A DNA stretch of 64,000 nucleotides from Laguncularia racemosa. Lineage: Eukaryota > Streptophyta > Magnoliopsida > Myrtales > Combretaceae. Position 1 is the stretch's first letter. The number at the start of each line of letters is the position of its first letter. The notes beneath the pieces are model-generated. The model was not told the origin of the DNA. It saw nothing but the letters and a program-made list of their open reading frames with translations, and did no database searches. The position numbers were made by a program, and so were the translations under genes. Positions 45,700-58,489 of this stretch are shown here, piece by piece. The stretch lies in assembly GCA_037954665.1 (NCBI GenBank), contig JBBMOL010000136.1, positions 744,001 through 808,000 of the forward strand, written 5' to 3'.

Positions 45700-47406
45700 T
45701 GGACGTTTGGATAAACCTAATTTGTTTAGGTATTCAAGGAGAAACAAGGTAGAAGAAGCCATCATGCAATCTACAGAGTCCTCCTCTACTAGTGAGTTAT
45801 CTACTTTTCCTAATGAGCTAAATTTGCCTATCACTCTTAGAAAAGGAATAAGGTCTTATACTAAACATCCTTTATCTAACTTTGTCTTCTATGATTCTTG
45901 TCTCCATCATATAGAGCCTTTGTCTTGTTTATTTCCTCTATGTCTATTCCACATAATTGGAAGAAAGCATTTACAGATCCAAAGTGGAAGGAAGCTATGA
46001 TTGAAGAAATGAAGGCTTTATCCAAAAGTGAGACTTAGGAACTTGTCACTCCTCCACCAGATAAGAAATTGGTTGGCTGTAAATGGGTATTCACCATAAA
46101 ACATAAAATTGATGGTTTAATTGAGAGATTCAAAGCTAGATTGGTGGCTAAGGGATTCACTCAAACTTATGGATTAGATCACCAAGAGACATTTGCCCCT
46201 ATTGCTAAAATGAACTCCAGTAGAATCTTGTTGTCCTATGCAGCGAATCTTGATTGGTACTTACAACATTTTGATGTGAAGAATGCATTTCTTCATGGGG
46301 ACTTGAAAGAGGAAGTGTTTATAGAGATCCCTCCTAGATTTGATAATGAACAAAGTCAAGGAAAGGTGTGTAAACTATAGAAAGCTTTGTACGAACTCAA
46401 ACAATCTCCTAGAACTTGGTTTGACAAATTCAGCAAAGCTATGATCTCCTTTGGCTACCAACAAAGCAATGCTAATCACACACTCTTCATAAAACATCAA
46501 AAGGGTAAACTCATTCTTTTAATAGTTTATGTTGATAACATAGTAATGACAGGAGATGATAGAGTAGAGATGAACCGATTGAAGAAGCGATCGGCACAGG
46601 AATTTGAGATAAAAGATTTGGGAAAATTGCAATAATTATTGAGAATTGAGGTTGCAAGATCAGAAAAAGGAATCTCTATTTCTCAGAGAAAGTATATTCT
46701 GGATCTCTTAAAAGAAATTGGCATGACAGGTTGTAAACCAGTTACATCGCTCATTGATAGTAACCACAAGATACAAGCATGGTTAAGAGAATCTATTAAT
46801 AAGGAGAGATATCAGAGGTTAGTTGGAAGACTCATTTATCTTTCTCACACTAGACCAGACATAACTTATGCAGTCAACTTGGTGAGTCAATTCATGCAAG
46901 AACCTCGAGATTCTCATATGCAAGCTATCTTTCGCATTTTGAGATACTTGAAGTCTACTCCAAAGAAAGGTCTCCTTTTCTCCAAACATGGTTATCTCTA
47001 GATAGAAGTCTTTACAGATGCAGATTGGGCTAGATCTCTAGATGATAGAAGATCTACATCCGGTTATTGTACATTTGTAAGAAGGAACTTAGTTACTTAG
47101 AGAAGCAAGTAGCAAAGTGTAGTAGCTAGATTAAGTGTAGAAGCTGAATACAAAGCTATGGCTCAGGGTGTCTGTGAACTTCATTGGCTTAAAAAATTAC
47201 TAGAGGAATTAAGACTGTCTAAAAAGGGAAGACTTTCTTTATATTATGATAACAAGGCTATCATCAGTATAGCCCACAATCTAGTTCAGCATGATCGAAC
47301 AAAACACATTGAAATTGATCAACACTTCATCAAAGAAAAGATTACAAGTGATATCTTAAGCCCATTTCATGTGTCATCAGAAAAGCAGGGATTTTCCATA
47401 CACTAG
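45700..47406 (+). pseudogene. Copia N reverse transcriptase and RNase H
   Basis: LVGCKWVFTIKH-type entry near 46069, AFLHGDLKEEVFIEIPP, LKQSPRTWFDK, and YVDNIVMTGDD, where catalytic YVDD has become YVDN. RKYILDLLKEIGM follows. RNase H parts are LYYDNKAI, where CDN has become YDN, and HIEIDQHF near 47310. A deletion of about a dozen codons near 47390 removes the usual LADVFTKGL motif. Then LVCKLGMCDIF and the 3' LTR. Confidence 0.9.
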
Positions 47407-47454
47407 TTTGCAAGTTGGGCATGTGTGACATCTTTACATCAACTTGAGGGGGAG

Positions 47455-47614
47455 TGCTAACTAGCAAGATTTTATTTATTCTGTTTATTATTAGAAAGAT
47501 TTTGTAATTAATATGCTTTTTTAAATTAGACATGTAATTTCTATATAAATATTCCTATACATGAGATGTAAAAATTAAGAAAAGAAATAAGAATTTTAGT
47601 CGTGAAAAATAATA
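47455..47614 (+). repeat. 3' LTR of copia N (160 bp)
   Basis: Starts TGCTAACTAGCAAG after the purine tract TTGAGGGGGAG and ends AAAATAATA. Followed by TSD GAAAC and the rest of the M/O LTR. Confidence 0.93.
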
Positions 47615-47907
47615 GAAACAATGCATTATTAAATTTATTTATTTATTTCCTATGAAAGATATTACAGACAGCTTACTTATAGGAAATATTGCAAACAAGA
47701 ATTGGCAACTAGCTATTAATGGTATCCTAACTTTCCTAATAATAAAATATAAGAATAGAAAACTAATAACTAATGATATCCTAATTTTCTTAAAAATATT
47801 TATAGCTCATAATATTGACTAATCTACATTTACAACTAGTGATATTGACGAAGTAAGGAAAATAAATTAATGACATTGAGGAAATAAAATCTTCGACATT
47901 CTCAATA

Positions 47908-48347
47908 CTCCCCCTCAAGCTGCTTTGAAGATGTCTTCCATTGCCAGCTTGCCAATTAACTTGTCAAACCGTTTCTTTGATGGTCCTTTAGTAAATATAT
48001 CTGCAATCTGCTCTATGGTAGGAACATGTAGCATACATATTAATCCACTCTCGATTTTTTCTTTAATGAAGTGGTTATCTACTTCCATATGCTTTATTCT
48101 ATCACGAAGAATTGGGTTGTGAGCAATTGAGATTGCTGCCTTCTTATTATAAAAGACCTTCAATGGTGAGGGATGTAAAACCTTCAGCTCTTCTAATATT
48201 CTTTTAATCCAAAGTACTTCACATATATCATGTGCCACAGATCTAAACTCCGCTTCAGCATTGCTCCTAGCAACCACACTTTGTTTCTTACTTTGTAAGG
48301 TAACTAGATTACCTCCAATAAATGTACAATAACCAGAGGTTGATCCT
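47908..48347 (-). pseudogene. Copia O RNase H remnant
   Basis: Open for 120 codons from 48277: VARSNAEAEFRSVAHDICEV, then KVFYNKKAA (usually LYCDNKSA, so the catalytic Asp is lost), MEVDNHFIKEKIE and IADIFTKGPS. It ends MEDIFKAA just before the LTR. The copy is truncated at about 48347, within the GYCTFIGGNLVT motif, where plain intron begins. Confidence 0.88.
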
Positions 48348-49510
48348 CACTTTGTTAAACTGGTAAAACTTTCTTGTTTCCATCGGATTAGGGATTTGTA
48401 AACTTTGAGATTACCTGAGAATTTGCCATTTTACATTTTGCTGTGTTTGGAATATAAGGAGCCACTACAGGTGTATTCCATAGACATTTATCCATGCCTT
48501 TTTAATGGAAATTTCCAGCAAAACAGGCTTTCTAAACTCTTAAGATGCTGATGAATTGCTATCTCAGAGGTGAATCCAGAGATCTTTTTTTGGACAAATG
48601 GATATCTGAGAGTAGAATGCTCTGAACTTTTCTATTTTGGGACAATGATTTCTTTTAATGAATACTGAACTTATTTTAAAAAGAGCACAACTCTGTAGCT
48701 TCCTAGAGCTATCCTGTTTAGCGTCTTGATAATTTCTTTGAATTTTGGTTCCTCTCCATGGTTAATTGGTTGGGCTTTTTTATTTTTGGATTCCCCTCTT
48801 AAAATTGCATGGATTTTATAGCTAGGTATGAATAGAAGTTTTGCTATCTGCCTTATCTTTGGTTCAATATAGACCCACATGTGCGCAATTGACATTTGTT
48901 AGTTGTTCCTTTCTACTGCACTCCTCTTTCAGGTAGCCTACCTGCCTTCAGTCATCACAAATAGATCATTTTTTACATGAATGTAGACAGTGAGATTCCC
49001 AGGTATCAGAATGGCTAGATGGGATTCATCTAGCTAAGTCTTCCCTGTGGGAGGCTGGGAGCAAGGTTTTAGTATTACTGTTGTTAAAGGTGTTTATTGG
49101 ATATTCTTTAATTTATTATTACAAATATAATATTGTTAAATATAGTTAATATTTAAGTAACTCAACCTACAATAATGATTTGTCAATGTATAAAAGTAAT
49201 CATTATGCATATTTAAATGCAATTCCAGCTTGCCAATTAGTTCACTTCAGACATGAAAGAGAGTATTTTCCAGATAACGCTTTGAGCTGTTTTTTGTAAG
49301 CTTGTGTGATGCGCTTTTAGTACTTTTTACGATAAGACAGTTGTCAAGGTGTTACGACTTGTGTACATCATTCACCTTACATTGAAGAACATTTTGTCAA
49401 GATGTTAGGACTCATATACATCATTTGCCTTACATTGGAGAAGAAAATTGCCTTCAACATTGTCTTGCATATGCAGTTTTCTAATCTCTTTCCTTTTTTG
49501 GGGGTGGTAG
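48348..49510 (+). other. Host intron sequence before the second visible exon
   Basis: No TE coding motif on either strand. It ends in TTTCCTTTTTTGGGGGTGGTAG, the acceptor region of the next exon. Confidence 0.65.
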
Positions 49511-49687
49511 GGGAGGATTTTGAAGGTGGGTTGGAGCAGAATGTAAATGATGATCCTGCTGTTTGGGTGGCACTTGCTGTTGTGCAGTCATACAATCCGA
49601 GGCGTAAGGTTCCACGTAGTAATATCTCTATTCCTCATCTGGAGTGTTGTTTATCAAAGGCATCTTATTCAGCAGCCCAAAATTCTG
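49511..49687 (+). CDS. CHR10: CHR10/ALC1-like helicase, second visible exon
   Basis: A 177-bp exon between acceptor GTGGTAG and donor TCTG/GTGAAA. The two leading bases complete the codon begun at 21781, giving Gly. It reads [20 protein letters not shown], then [17 protein letters not shown], then [31 protein letters not shown] and CLSKASxSAxQ are what I recall from plant CHR10-type proteins. No stops. The true intron boundary is supported by phase and homology, not by transcripts. Confidence 0.9.
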
Positions 49688-49895
49688 GTGAAATTTTTGC
49701 ATCTTAGCTCTGATTTTTGCTTCATATATGTAATCCTTCCGAGCAACCCTACCCTACATATGGTTTTTGTATAAATTCTTGACATGAGCATTAGTAATTG
49801 ATAAATTAATATCAAGCCTGATGAATGCCATTTGTTACTCAGTTCCTTTTTATTGAGCATGTCACTAAGCAATTGGTTATTTCTCTCCCCACTAG

Positions 49896-50010
49896 CTTCA
49901 ATTCACATGCCTCGTATTGGGTATCAAGATGGATCTGATCGCTCCGAGTGGTACACAGTAGAACGTCTTCTACGGAAATATGCTGCTATTTGTGCCATAA
50001 ACATATACGT
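49896..50010 (+). CDS. CHR10: CHR10/ALC1-like helicase, third visible exon
   Basis: A 115-bp exon after a 208-bp intron (acceptor CCCCACTAG). Two leading bases complete Ala. It reads [19 protein letters not shown], then [18 protein letters not shown]. The donor is ACGT/GTATAT, leaving two bases of a Val codon. [14 protein letters not shown] is the conserved macro-like C-terminal core. Confidence 0.92.
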
Positions 50011-50088
50011 GTATATATCTCTCCCTCTCTTCTCAATTTGTGTTCCTCTTATGCTTGGGCAGTCGTACATTAATTCTGATATCGGCAG

Positions 50089-50113
50089 GTATTATTACCG
50101 GAGATCAGCTTGA
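50089..50113 (+). CDS. CHR10: CHR10/ALC1-like helicase, last exon
   Basis: After a 78-bp intron with acceptor ATCGGCAG, one base completes Val. Then YYYRRSA and TGA at 50111-50113. A YYYRRS-like ending is characteristic of the family as I recall it. Confidence 0.85.
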
Positions 50114-50450
50114 GAGTGAGGTGGCAGGATGAGGTCTTGTTGGCGAATGTAAAAAAATGCATCCTACGAAATCTTGGATGCTTTCTACTTTGTGCTCAAG
50201 GTCCGCACGCATAAGGAGTTATTTGAATGTCTTGAGCAAGTTATATATGTTTATATGATTATAAGTTTTCTTTTGCACATGGAAGGTCCCCAAATCGCGG
50301 GTGCAATCGTCATTTTCCAGCCGGAGAAACTGTATTTCTGCCACCAAATCTTGTCTCTTCGTTTCCATTTCCTTGTTTTTCGTCCGAGTGTTCTGTAGAA
50401 ATATTTAATTATTTATTTGAGCCGAGTTTTTCATATTTAGCTAGAACACA
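50114..50450 (+). other. Probable 3' UTR of the CHR10-like gene
   Basis: Non-TE sequence directly after the stop. There is no canonical AATAAA, but AATATTTAATTATTTATTTG near 50400 is AT-rich enough to hold a plant poly-A signal. The exact end is unknown. A short open frame at 50174-50398 has no recognisable homology. Confidence 0.5.
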
Positions 50451-53400
50451 GTCCAAAACTTTAAGTAGTTGTAAGTTAAAATATTAAGGTTATTAAATTG
50501 TATTGTATCTTAGAATGCTATGGCTAAGAGTCGCTTTAGAGGCAAGTGGTGTGAAAAGTGGAGCGAGCAGCCATGGATCAGTGGTGATGAGTAACCATCA
50601 TTGAACCCCCGTGATTATTGACCATCGTCGTTGTAGGTAAGTGATTATCGCTATCTTATGTTAGCACTTCTCTAATTTGTGCAATATGTTGTAATTATGA
50701 TAATGTTTGACAATGTTAAAATCCTAACCTTGAGTACATCTTTCTTGACACAGTGAAAGTCGATTATCCTTTTATTGATTTGAAACCTTAATAATCCCAT
50801 AGCTAATTTGGTCATTTAATTTAAAATGCAAGATACAGATTCTTTTGATTTCTTCAATTTACATACTGCTATTAACTCTTGAATGTCCTAGCATATCCAA
50901 AATATGAGATCTTCTAGCCTGATGTTGTGCCATGGTGGCTGCTGGATTTTATTGGATTATTTTTATGGGTTCAATATGCATTTGGAGATGTACTTCATTT
51001 ATAAATACAATTGGTTGCGCAAAACTTTGCTTAGATTATCCATAGGACAACTTTAATTTCATGTTCACCTTATGAAATATAATTGAGCTCTCATTCTTCA
51101 GGAATGATTTAAATTAGTATTATCTTGTTTAGTTGGACTAAAATGCAATGTGAAACAAAGTAGAAATGGAACTAAAATGACTACAATGATCCCTGTTTTT
51201 CAACCTAAAGGCTCCAAAACTTAGCCATTATGACACCCCCAATTATTGTGCCCATAGTGCCATTCCTTGAGGCATCAAATCCAAGCATCATACCTCATCT
51301 AAATTAAGCATCATATTCTGTTAATTTAAGTGTTGCAATACATTACTTGTTCGACCTAAAAACTTGGGTTTGTGCTCTAAGTGCAGTTTTGTTCGAATGG
51401 ACCATTGCATTATTTGGATGAACTTAACTAATGGCTCTAGGCCTTCACTTTTGGTTGATTTGATTCAAATGCTTAGAGGAAGCGTTGAGATGAAGTGGCT
51501 CCGTTTGAATCTCCCTATGGGGTGTTCTTACGGGGTTCTTTATAGTGGTCTTTAATAATTTTCTATCATTTTTATTAGCAGTAATTTAATATCCTAACTA
51601 ACTTATTTCTGTTACTTTGTTCCTTGCCCGTTGGACTACATTTTGGGTCATGATGTGCGTAACAAAGTGGTTGAAATTTGAGAAAGTGCATTGCATGCCC
51701 TGGCATAATTGAAGACAAAGTGAGTGAGATCGAGAGATGGTTGAATGAAAAGCCGAAAGGGATTGAGCAAGCTTTCTATGGGTATCTAATTTCAAATTTG
51801 TATGTGGAGCAGACTAATACATATGGTATTTTAAACAATGATGCATTATGAAAACGCTGAAATTTGAAAAGCACGGATAACCTCTTAAATATCCATTTCC
51901 AATCTCTCTTGCAACAGGTGACAATTGGGCTCTTGATAAACCTTTGTATTCTCTCCAGAATTATTAGATAGTGATTAAAACATTTTAAATTCTATTATGA
52001 AACTTGATTAGTTTCATTAAAATGAACCTGGTTTGGATGTTATACTGTTACTTCAAATGGTTAAATATGAGCCTCTTCTCAGCTCATATTTGATTGTTAG
52101 TATGCTATTAAGGAAAGGTTTAAGTTTATAGACTATATTAATCTATTTCGTGTTTAGGCATTTTTTCACTCACGTAAACTTTGTTTTCTCTTATAATGCT
52201 TGTAGACTCTAAGTTATCTTTCATCGTGAAAATTTTAACTTTTCCACTAGTTTTAATCATACAATGGGATTTGGGTGATTGAAACCTAAGACAAGACCAA
52301 AGAACTCACACACCATGCAATATTTAGGATGCAGAGTACGAATCAAACCCTTTATTTCTGAGTTATTATTATCCATGTATATTTTATAAAGTCAATTATC
52401 TTACATTTAAATGTTAATAGATGATGGTTTTAGGGTTTTTTTTTTTTTTCACCCACATGCACATTGAGTGACCAAAACCGATGGAGAGTTAATAGTTTAA
52501 GGTTGAAAGGTAGCACATGATAAATAAGTACATAAAGGATAATATAAGTGAAAAAGAAATGGCTTGATGAATTGTGGTGCAAGATGGAGGTTCACTAGGA
52601 AGTCTTACTATATATTATAACTATCTAAATTTGATATACTTTAGCAGGTATGGTAAGTAAGGGTAGGTAAAATCGTTAATGATAGTTGTAGGTTATCTTT
52701 AATTTTAGTCATTACAATGAAATAATTGCTGTAATTCATTTGAGAAGGCATTTTATATATAAAAGGTGTTTCTTACCATTTGTAAACCATCCATTTAATA
52801 TGTGAAAATACATTCTCTAGCACATCTCTCTTTACTTTCTCTTCCTAAAATTCACATGCCTTGTAAGTTGGAGCTAATTAGTACTATCTATAAACCTTTA
52901 AAATGCCTAAGCATCACATGGAGTAGCCACGAGTAAAATTTTCCTAACAAGTAACAATACATTTATTTGTTCGTTACTAGAAGTGATTGTTTATTTTGTG
53001 GTTAGCTACACAAGATGATGAATGAGCAATCCTGCATGGGGAAATGGAAATGTTGACATGGAGTTATCATGTGGGTAGGATAAATTGTAAATGGGGATTC
53101 AAAAACATCTCTAAGAAAACATGACACTTATGATAACAGGTGGTATCTCAAGAAATGATAAATTAGGATGTACATGATGGTCCTAAATATAGCTAAATAT
53201 GCAAAAATGCAAGTTTTAATACACATGTAATGATGATGATGACAATAAACAAAATAAAGAGTAAATATAGCAATAGAGTTACAAAGAGATTTGTAAATGT
53301 ATGATAAAGATAAACAAAGTGTTTAGCAAAACAAGTAAAGGGAAAGAGAAGATATTATTTGTAATGAACGTGCTTTAAGTAAATAAAAGACAATAAGTGA

Positions 53401-53980
53401 AAAAAAAATATTGAAAAAATTAAATATGAACAAATGAAATTTTATGTTTAAGTTCAAATACAAATTAGAAAGCAAAAGTCATATACAAACTAGAAACATT
53501 GAACTCCAAATTGCATAATTACAACATCTAAATTCAAACTCCAAACACTTCAAAGTTATGTCTATGAAACTTTAAAGAATTAGGTCATTTCTAATGATAA
53601 AATTAATTAGGACAACCATTTAAAATCTTAATAAAGTAGAGTATAGTAATCCAAAAATTTTTCCCCTTGATATTAAGACACTCAAACGACTATGATTCTT
53701 GTTTATACTTTATAATTAGACCTAAAAAATTATTGAGGTTGGGTGTAGTGTGGTGGGGAGTTACTTCGTTAACTTCTTAAGGAAGCTTACTTGACCAATT
53801 TTTTAAGTAAGCCATCAAAAGAAACTTTGCTAAAAGGTATATTAAGTTAACCTTTTAAGAAAGTCATCTTGATACACTTGATGACAAGTTTCTCATAAAA
53901 AAAAAAAAGGCCAAACCAACCTCTCAATAAAACTACTCATCTTGCAAATATATTAACCTACAAGATGAGTTAGTCTCTAA
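50451..53980. other. AT-rich intergenic DNA
   Basis: No supportable gene, RNA or element ends. Short open frames near 51364-51555 and 51598-51795 show no recognisable domain. Confidence 0.5.
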
Positions 53981-53989
53981 ATTTAAAAA

Positions 53990-55100
53990 ATCTTATCTTA
54001 AATGGCCAAATAAGATTACAATACTATAGTTGACTTAGTAAACCAGGAATTAACTTGAATCAACTCCATATTAAATGAAGGAAGACTTGAGTTGACTTGA
54101 GTCTACTAGTATAAAAACCCAAGTTGATCAAAGTAAATGCTCGAGTTGACTTAAAACCTCTTGAGTAACGATGTAAGTTGACTTGTCCACAAAATTGAGT
54201 GGACCTAACTAATCTCAAACTTATGAGATGAGTTTTAACAAAAAAAAAAAATCTTAGTAATCTAGACATGCAAATCAAAGTTAAATTCCATAAGAAAACC
54301 ACAACTTCTATCCTATATAAGTTAGTACCGACCCCTTCTTCGTTTCCTTACACTTCTAAATGACAATGAGATCCTTACTCTAGCTAGATTGTCTTATGAA
54401 GGAAGAAAACAAGTATGAATACTTGATAGATTTTGGCTCATAAAACAAATTGAAGATCACAAATTCTAGCCTAAACATCATTTGTAGTTCCTAAGAATTT
54501 TCATAGATAGTATTTTTAGAAACTCTATTAGATAAGAAAATAAACTTAGGATTTAGCTCCAAATGAACTTGAGAAAGGTCTAAGAGTTAGAAATGACTTG
54601 ATGTACTATAAGTTTACCTAAGTCAACTTACTTAGATTAAAAGTTGACCTAAGTCAACTAGCTTAACCTGACTTAGTAACTTAAGTCTTCCATTTAGCAT
54701 CCCCTAGAAGAATTGAATAGACTTAAAGTATTAAAACTTAGACTCGATATGACTTAGGATAGACTTGGAAGATAAGACACTATAGATTTATACGATACTC
54801 TTTCCCGATAGAATTGATAAATTTGACTTAATAAAAATTTGATTGAAAACCGTCAACTGCACCGATTTTCATTAAACTCCTTACCTGAAGGTTCAACTTT
54901 ATTTTCAAAATTTCACCTGGTATCCTAAACTCAAATTTAGTCAAAATTTATCTATAGGACTAGTACTTAGCCTCGAGTATTTCTTGAGTTTTGGATCTAA
55001 AAATTTAAACATAATTGATTAAAGTCTACTTCAATTTGATTTAAGTCAACTTTTATAGGTAATCAGGCAGAAAACTTGTTTTGACTTAAATCAATTCCTT
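53990..55100. repeat. Degenerate TTGACTT/AAGTCAA-rich block
   Basis: About ten occurrences of TTGACTT, TTGACCT or their complements lie near 54026, 54089, 54143, 54176, 54618, 54643, 54828, 55050 and 55080, some in inverted pairs (AAGTTGACCTAAGTCAAC). There are no sharp unit borders. Confidence 0.5.
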
Positions 55101-55484
55101 TTTAATTTCATTCAACCTTACCTTAATCATAAGGATTGATAATGTAAAACCTAGATTAGAAAGATAAAATCTTAATCAATAACAAATTAAACCACAAACG
55201 TACTCAAAATTAGAAGGTCCTAAACTTCGACCTAGAAAAGACCTAATAAATTAATCTTGAAACCACCCTTAACTCAAAATTTTATCCTTAATTACTCAAT
55301 AACACACAAAATACAAAGAAAAACCTACCCAAATGAACAGATTTATATCTTTCCACTAATGCATCAATTTCAAGTTCAATTTTTGTGTGGAATCTTTGAA
55401 AAATTAAACCTTATCTTATCTTATCAAATGCTATCCTATCTTCATCAAATCTAATCTTATCTTATCTAAATCCCATCATGCCTA

Positions 55485-55980
55485 ACCTAAGAAAATGACT
55501 TGGACTAGGACATGAAGTGGCCGATTTAAGAAGGAAGAAAAAAAAAACATGTGATCTAATCCATTTAGGCATCATTACACTATATTATCCTATCTTATCT
55601 TATCCCCATCACATCCTATCCTATTCTACCCTAATTCTATCATGTTTACCTAGGAAAGTGATTTGAAAATGATGTAAAGTGATCAAGCCAAAATCGGTCC
55701 AAATGCCCTAAATCCTCATGTGTACATGCCATCCCATTTTACCTATCAATTTTCCATTTACTTCACCTTATCTTATCTAACATATCCTAATTTATCCTAA
55801 ATTATCTTATCTAAACTAGGAAAAAGACTTGAAATTACATGGAAAATTTATAACTCATGGTCGGCCAAAGCTTATGAGAAATGCCCATGTGATCTTATCC
55901 TTTACACGTAATTAACCTACCTCATCCTACTTCACCCTAAGTCATCATTTCCTACTCTGGTCTACCTTATCTTAAGGCAT
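55485..55980. repeat. Three degenerate ~165-bp tandem repeats
   Basis: Units begin at about 55485, 55648 and 55814 (periods 163 and 166). Each starts with an ACCTAAGAAAATGACTTG-like motif, passes through GGCCGA, GGTCC or GGCCAA and CATGTGATCTAATCC-like text, and ends in CTTATCTTATC runs. Flanking DNA from about 55405 is also rich in CTTATC. Confidence 0.65.
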
Positions 55981-58489
55981 CATTGCTGTCTTAGAATAGC
56001 CAATAATTCCCTCTTCTTAGGTGTGGAAAATAGGTCCCTCATCATGTACAAAACAACAAAACAAAACACTATAAAAAGGAGGTGAAAAACATGATTTACC
56101 TAACAAAAAAATTCATTCCATTTCTCTTCCTTTTTCTCATGACCAACCATACCCTTTCCACCTATCATTCCCACCTAACTTTCCAATCAATCAAAACAAA
56201 ATCACACCCTCATTTGGTCCCAAACTTATCTCTAAAACCAATAAAAAGATCAAGGACCATTTTTCCAAGAATTAAGGTAAGAAATTTCTAAGGAGTTTGT
56301 GTTACTTTTAGTGAATTTCTAAAGGAAGTAACTAACCTTATCTATTTCCTCTATTATAAGATTATTATCGTAGGTTTCTGAGGAAATCTTGATCAAGAAA
56401 GGTAATCTTGAGCTACCATAAGTTATCTTCGTAGTTTATCCTTTAGAAAGTATACAAATAATGCGTACTTTCAAAAGTTGTAGATTCTATTAATCATTCC
56501 ACCTCGAGGAATCCTATTTTTGTAAGACCATTCCATTATTTCTTTCTTTAAAATGTCTTTGGGATGTTTTGATTTATTTCTGAACCATTAATAATTACAA
56601 AAGTTTAATTAAAGGATGTTAAGGACATTTTTCCTAAACTTTAGGACTTATGATTCTTCATGACCATTTTTAACCTATTGGACTTTATTGGACTTATTCT
56701 TAGACATTTATTTGCCTTATATGATATGATTTGAGAACAGGACTTACCTTGATGAGGAAATAAGCATGCACCTTGATGATGGATTAAACCTTAAACAAAG
56801 GACTTAATACTAAAAATACCCTAAAAGACTAATAAGAATTGGGGTTAAGATTAGGATATTAAAATAGTATATCCTAGTAGTAGTTATTTTTATTTGTATT
56901 TCTTTTATTTCTAATTATATAGGTTTTTTAAAAGATCCTTAGTGTCTACTCGAAGATTATTACAATCCATAAGCCATGCCTAGGTGATAGAATTCAAATG
57001 ATCTACTATTTGCTTGTTGCTTACTAATTACGTGATACTCTATTGATTTCTATTGATTATCTAACATAGTGACTTATTACCTTATATGCTATCACTTGTG
57101 TGATCACCTTATTAATATATAAACTTAATTTTTTTGCCAAAATAATTGGACATACTTGTTGTATGTTTATGACCCAACAAGTACATAGATAGGAATGTAG
57201 AGTGTTCAACCTTTGCTAGAAATTTTTGAAACATTTTAAGTCTCTTTTGAATTTTTTTCATAAAGATTTTATCTAAAACCAGTATATACTCTTGGAAGCT
57301 ACTATTTATAAATGCTTGGTGTCACTAATGGTAATTTTATCAAAACTAATTTCATTGGGGGCAAAGCAGTTGGAACAACTCTTACTTGAGACTTATGAGG
57401 CATTTCTAACAGATTGATTGCTGGTAGATGCCCCAATATGAAATCACCTAATTTGGTTGTAGAGGCATTGTTGAGTAATTGATTGATGGTGGATGGCTTG
57501 GTGTAGAATTCACGTAGACTGGCCCTTAAGGCATTTTTTTCTTAACGACAAGTAAGCATCGACTTTGTTTAGGGGATGATGCCCTTAGACAATCTTTCGA
57601 GTAAGGTGAGGTGCTCCATGCAGAGAAGTATGGAGATCAATCAAAGTGTAAACAATGCAAGTTTATACCTTTCATGATTCTGGACTCCCATGAATGTATT
57701 GTTTGCATCCATCGTGCATGCATTCATTTCATGTGTATTTCATATTGCGCTAATTAACGCTTAACTACTTGCTTGAATGGTAGTGGGGATGATAAATTCA
57801 CCGAGTCTTGGTTTTACTCACCCCTTAATAGCCTGTCTTACAAGGTGCTCTAAAGTTAGGAATGGGCTAGGATTAAAGTAACAAGTGTTCTAAACTCAAA
57901 CTTGAAGGATAAATGCAGAATTAAACAAAAGTTGAAAGTCTAGGATTAGTGAATAAGAATTTGTAAACCTATTTATTTTAGAACTTCATCATTTTTCAAA
58001 ACTTTTCAAACCAATGTTCTTAAATATTAAGATAACCTAGTTTTACTATTTAGTAGGAGATACCGATTCTTTGCGATTCTGATGAATTATAATATATTGG
58101 TTTCCATAATTATTTTTGTAATAAATTATATATATTATCAGTTATGATGAGGAAAGAATATTTAGTTAGAGTCTTGCAACCTTTGACTTGTAAGGTAGTT
58201 TTCATATTGTGAGTGCATACATAATATGGAAATTTGCAGGCAATTTTACTAGGCCCCCTACAGGGTCATTACAATATCCATACTTTAAAAACATTAGAAA
58301 CTATATCTTTAAAGCTCCATCATCTAAAACCAAACTCTAAATGTTTCAAAGCTCAGATACATTTCCAAAAAATCATAAAAGCACTAAATTGAAAGGTGAT
58401 ATTGTAAAATTATGAATAATACATCTATAAGCAACATGTATAAAAGTTCAACTAAAGTTTTTGTCACAATATAGCGACTACAATGCAAC
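55981..58489. other. AT-rich intergenic DNA without recognisable features
   Basis: A TATA-like CTATAAAAAGGA occurs near 56070 and a short plus frame at 56082-56291, neither with support as a gene. Two imperfect 60-70 bp repeats around GATTGATTG(C/A)TGGT lie near 57410 and 57477. Confidence 0.45.

Larger units (their letters stand above)
42745..47614 (+). mobile_element. Copia N: LTR retrotransposon nested in the M/O LTR
   Basis: LTRs lie at 42745-42905 and 47455-47614 (161 and 160 bp, roughly 10% different). TSD GAAAC is at 42740-42744 and 47615-47619. PBS TGGTATCAGAGCC is at 42906. Gag-pol is complete in order but broken by many stops. Its proteins resemble those of A and C (GRGGKRV motif, AWSRACLLFIKSR gag), so it is an older relative of that family. 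Confidence 0.94.
42636..47907 (-). repeat. LTR shared by copias M and O, split by copia N
   Basis: The LTR is 42636-42744 plus 47620-47907, about 397 bp once N and its target duplication are removed. On its right is the PPT complement CTCCCCCTCAAGC and an RNase H gene (O); on its left the PBS and gag of M, all minus strand. This pol-LTR-gag order is that of a tandem head-to-tail array left by recombination between LTRs. Confidence 0.78.
21782..49510 (+). other. 27.7-kb intron of the CHR10-like gene, filled with transposons
   Basis: Bounded by donor GTTAGC after 21781 and acceptor GGGGTGGTAG before 49511. The exon phases fit: one base left over, two supplied. It contains two LINE pieces, copias G, J, K, M, N and O, and short stretches of plain intron at 21782-22016, about 39690-40230 and 48348-49510. 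Every recognisable older TE here except G and N lies antisense to the gene. Confidence 0.88.

Noticed and set aside
50174..50398. 74-codon frame after the CHR10-like stop
   Set aside because: No recognisable homology; better explained as 3' UTR.
51364..51795. Two short frames downstream of the gene
   Set aside because: No domain, no splice context, no conserved motif I can name.
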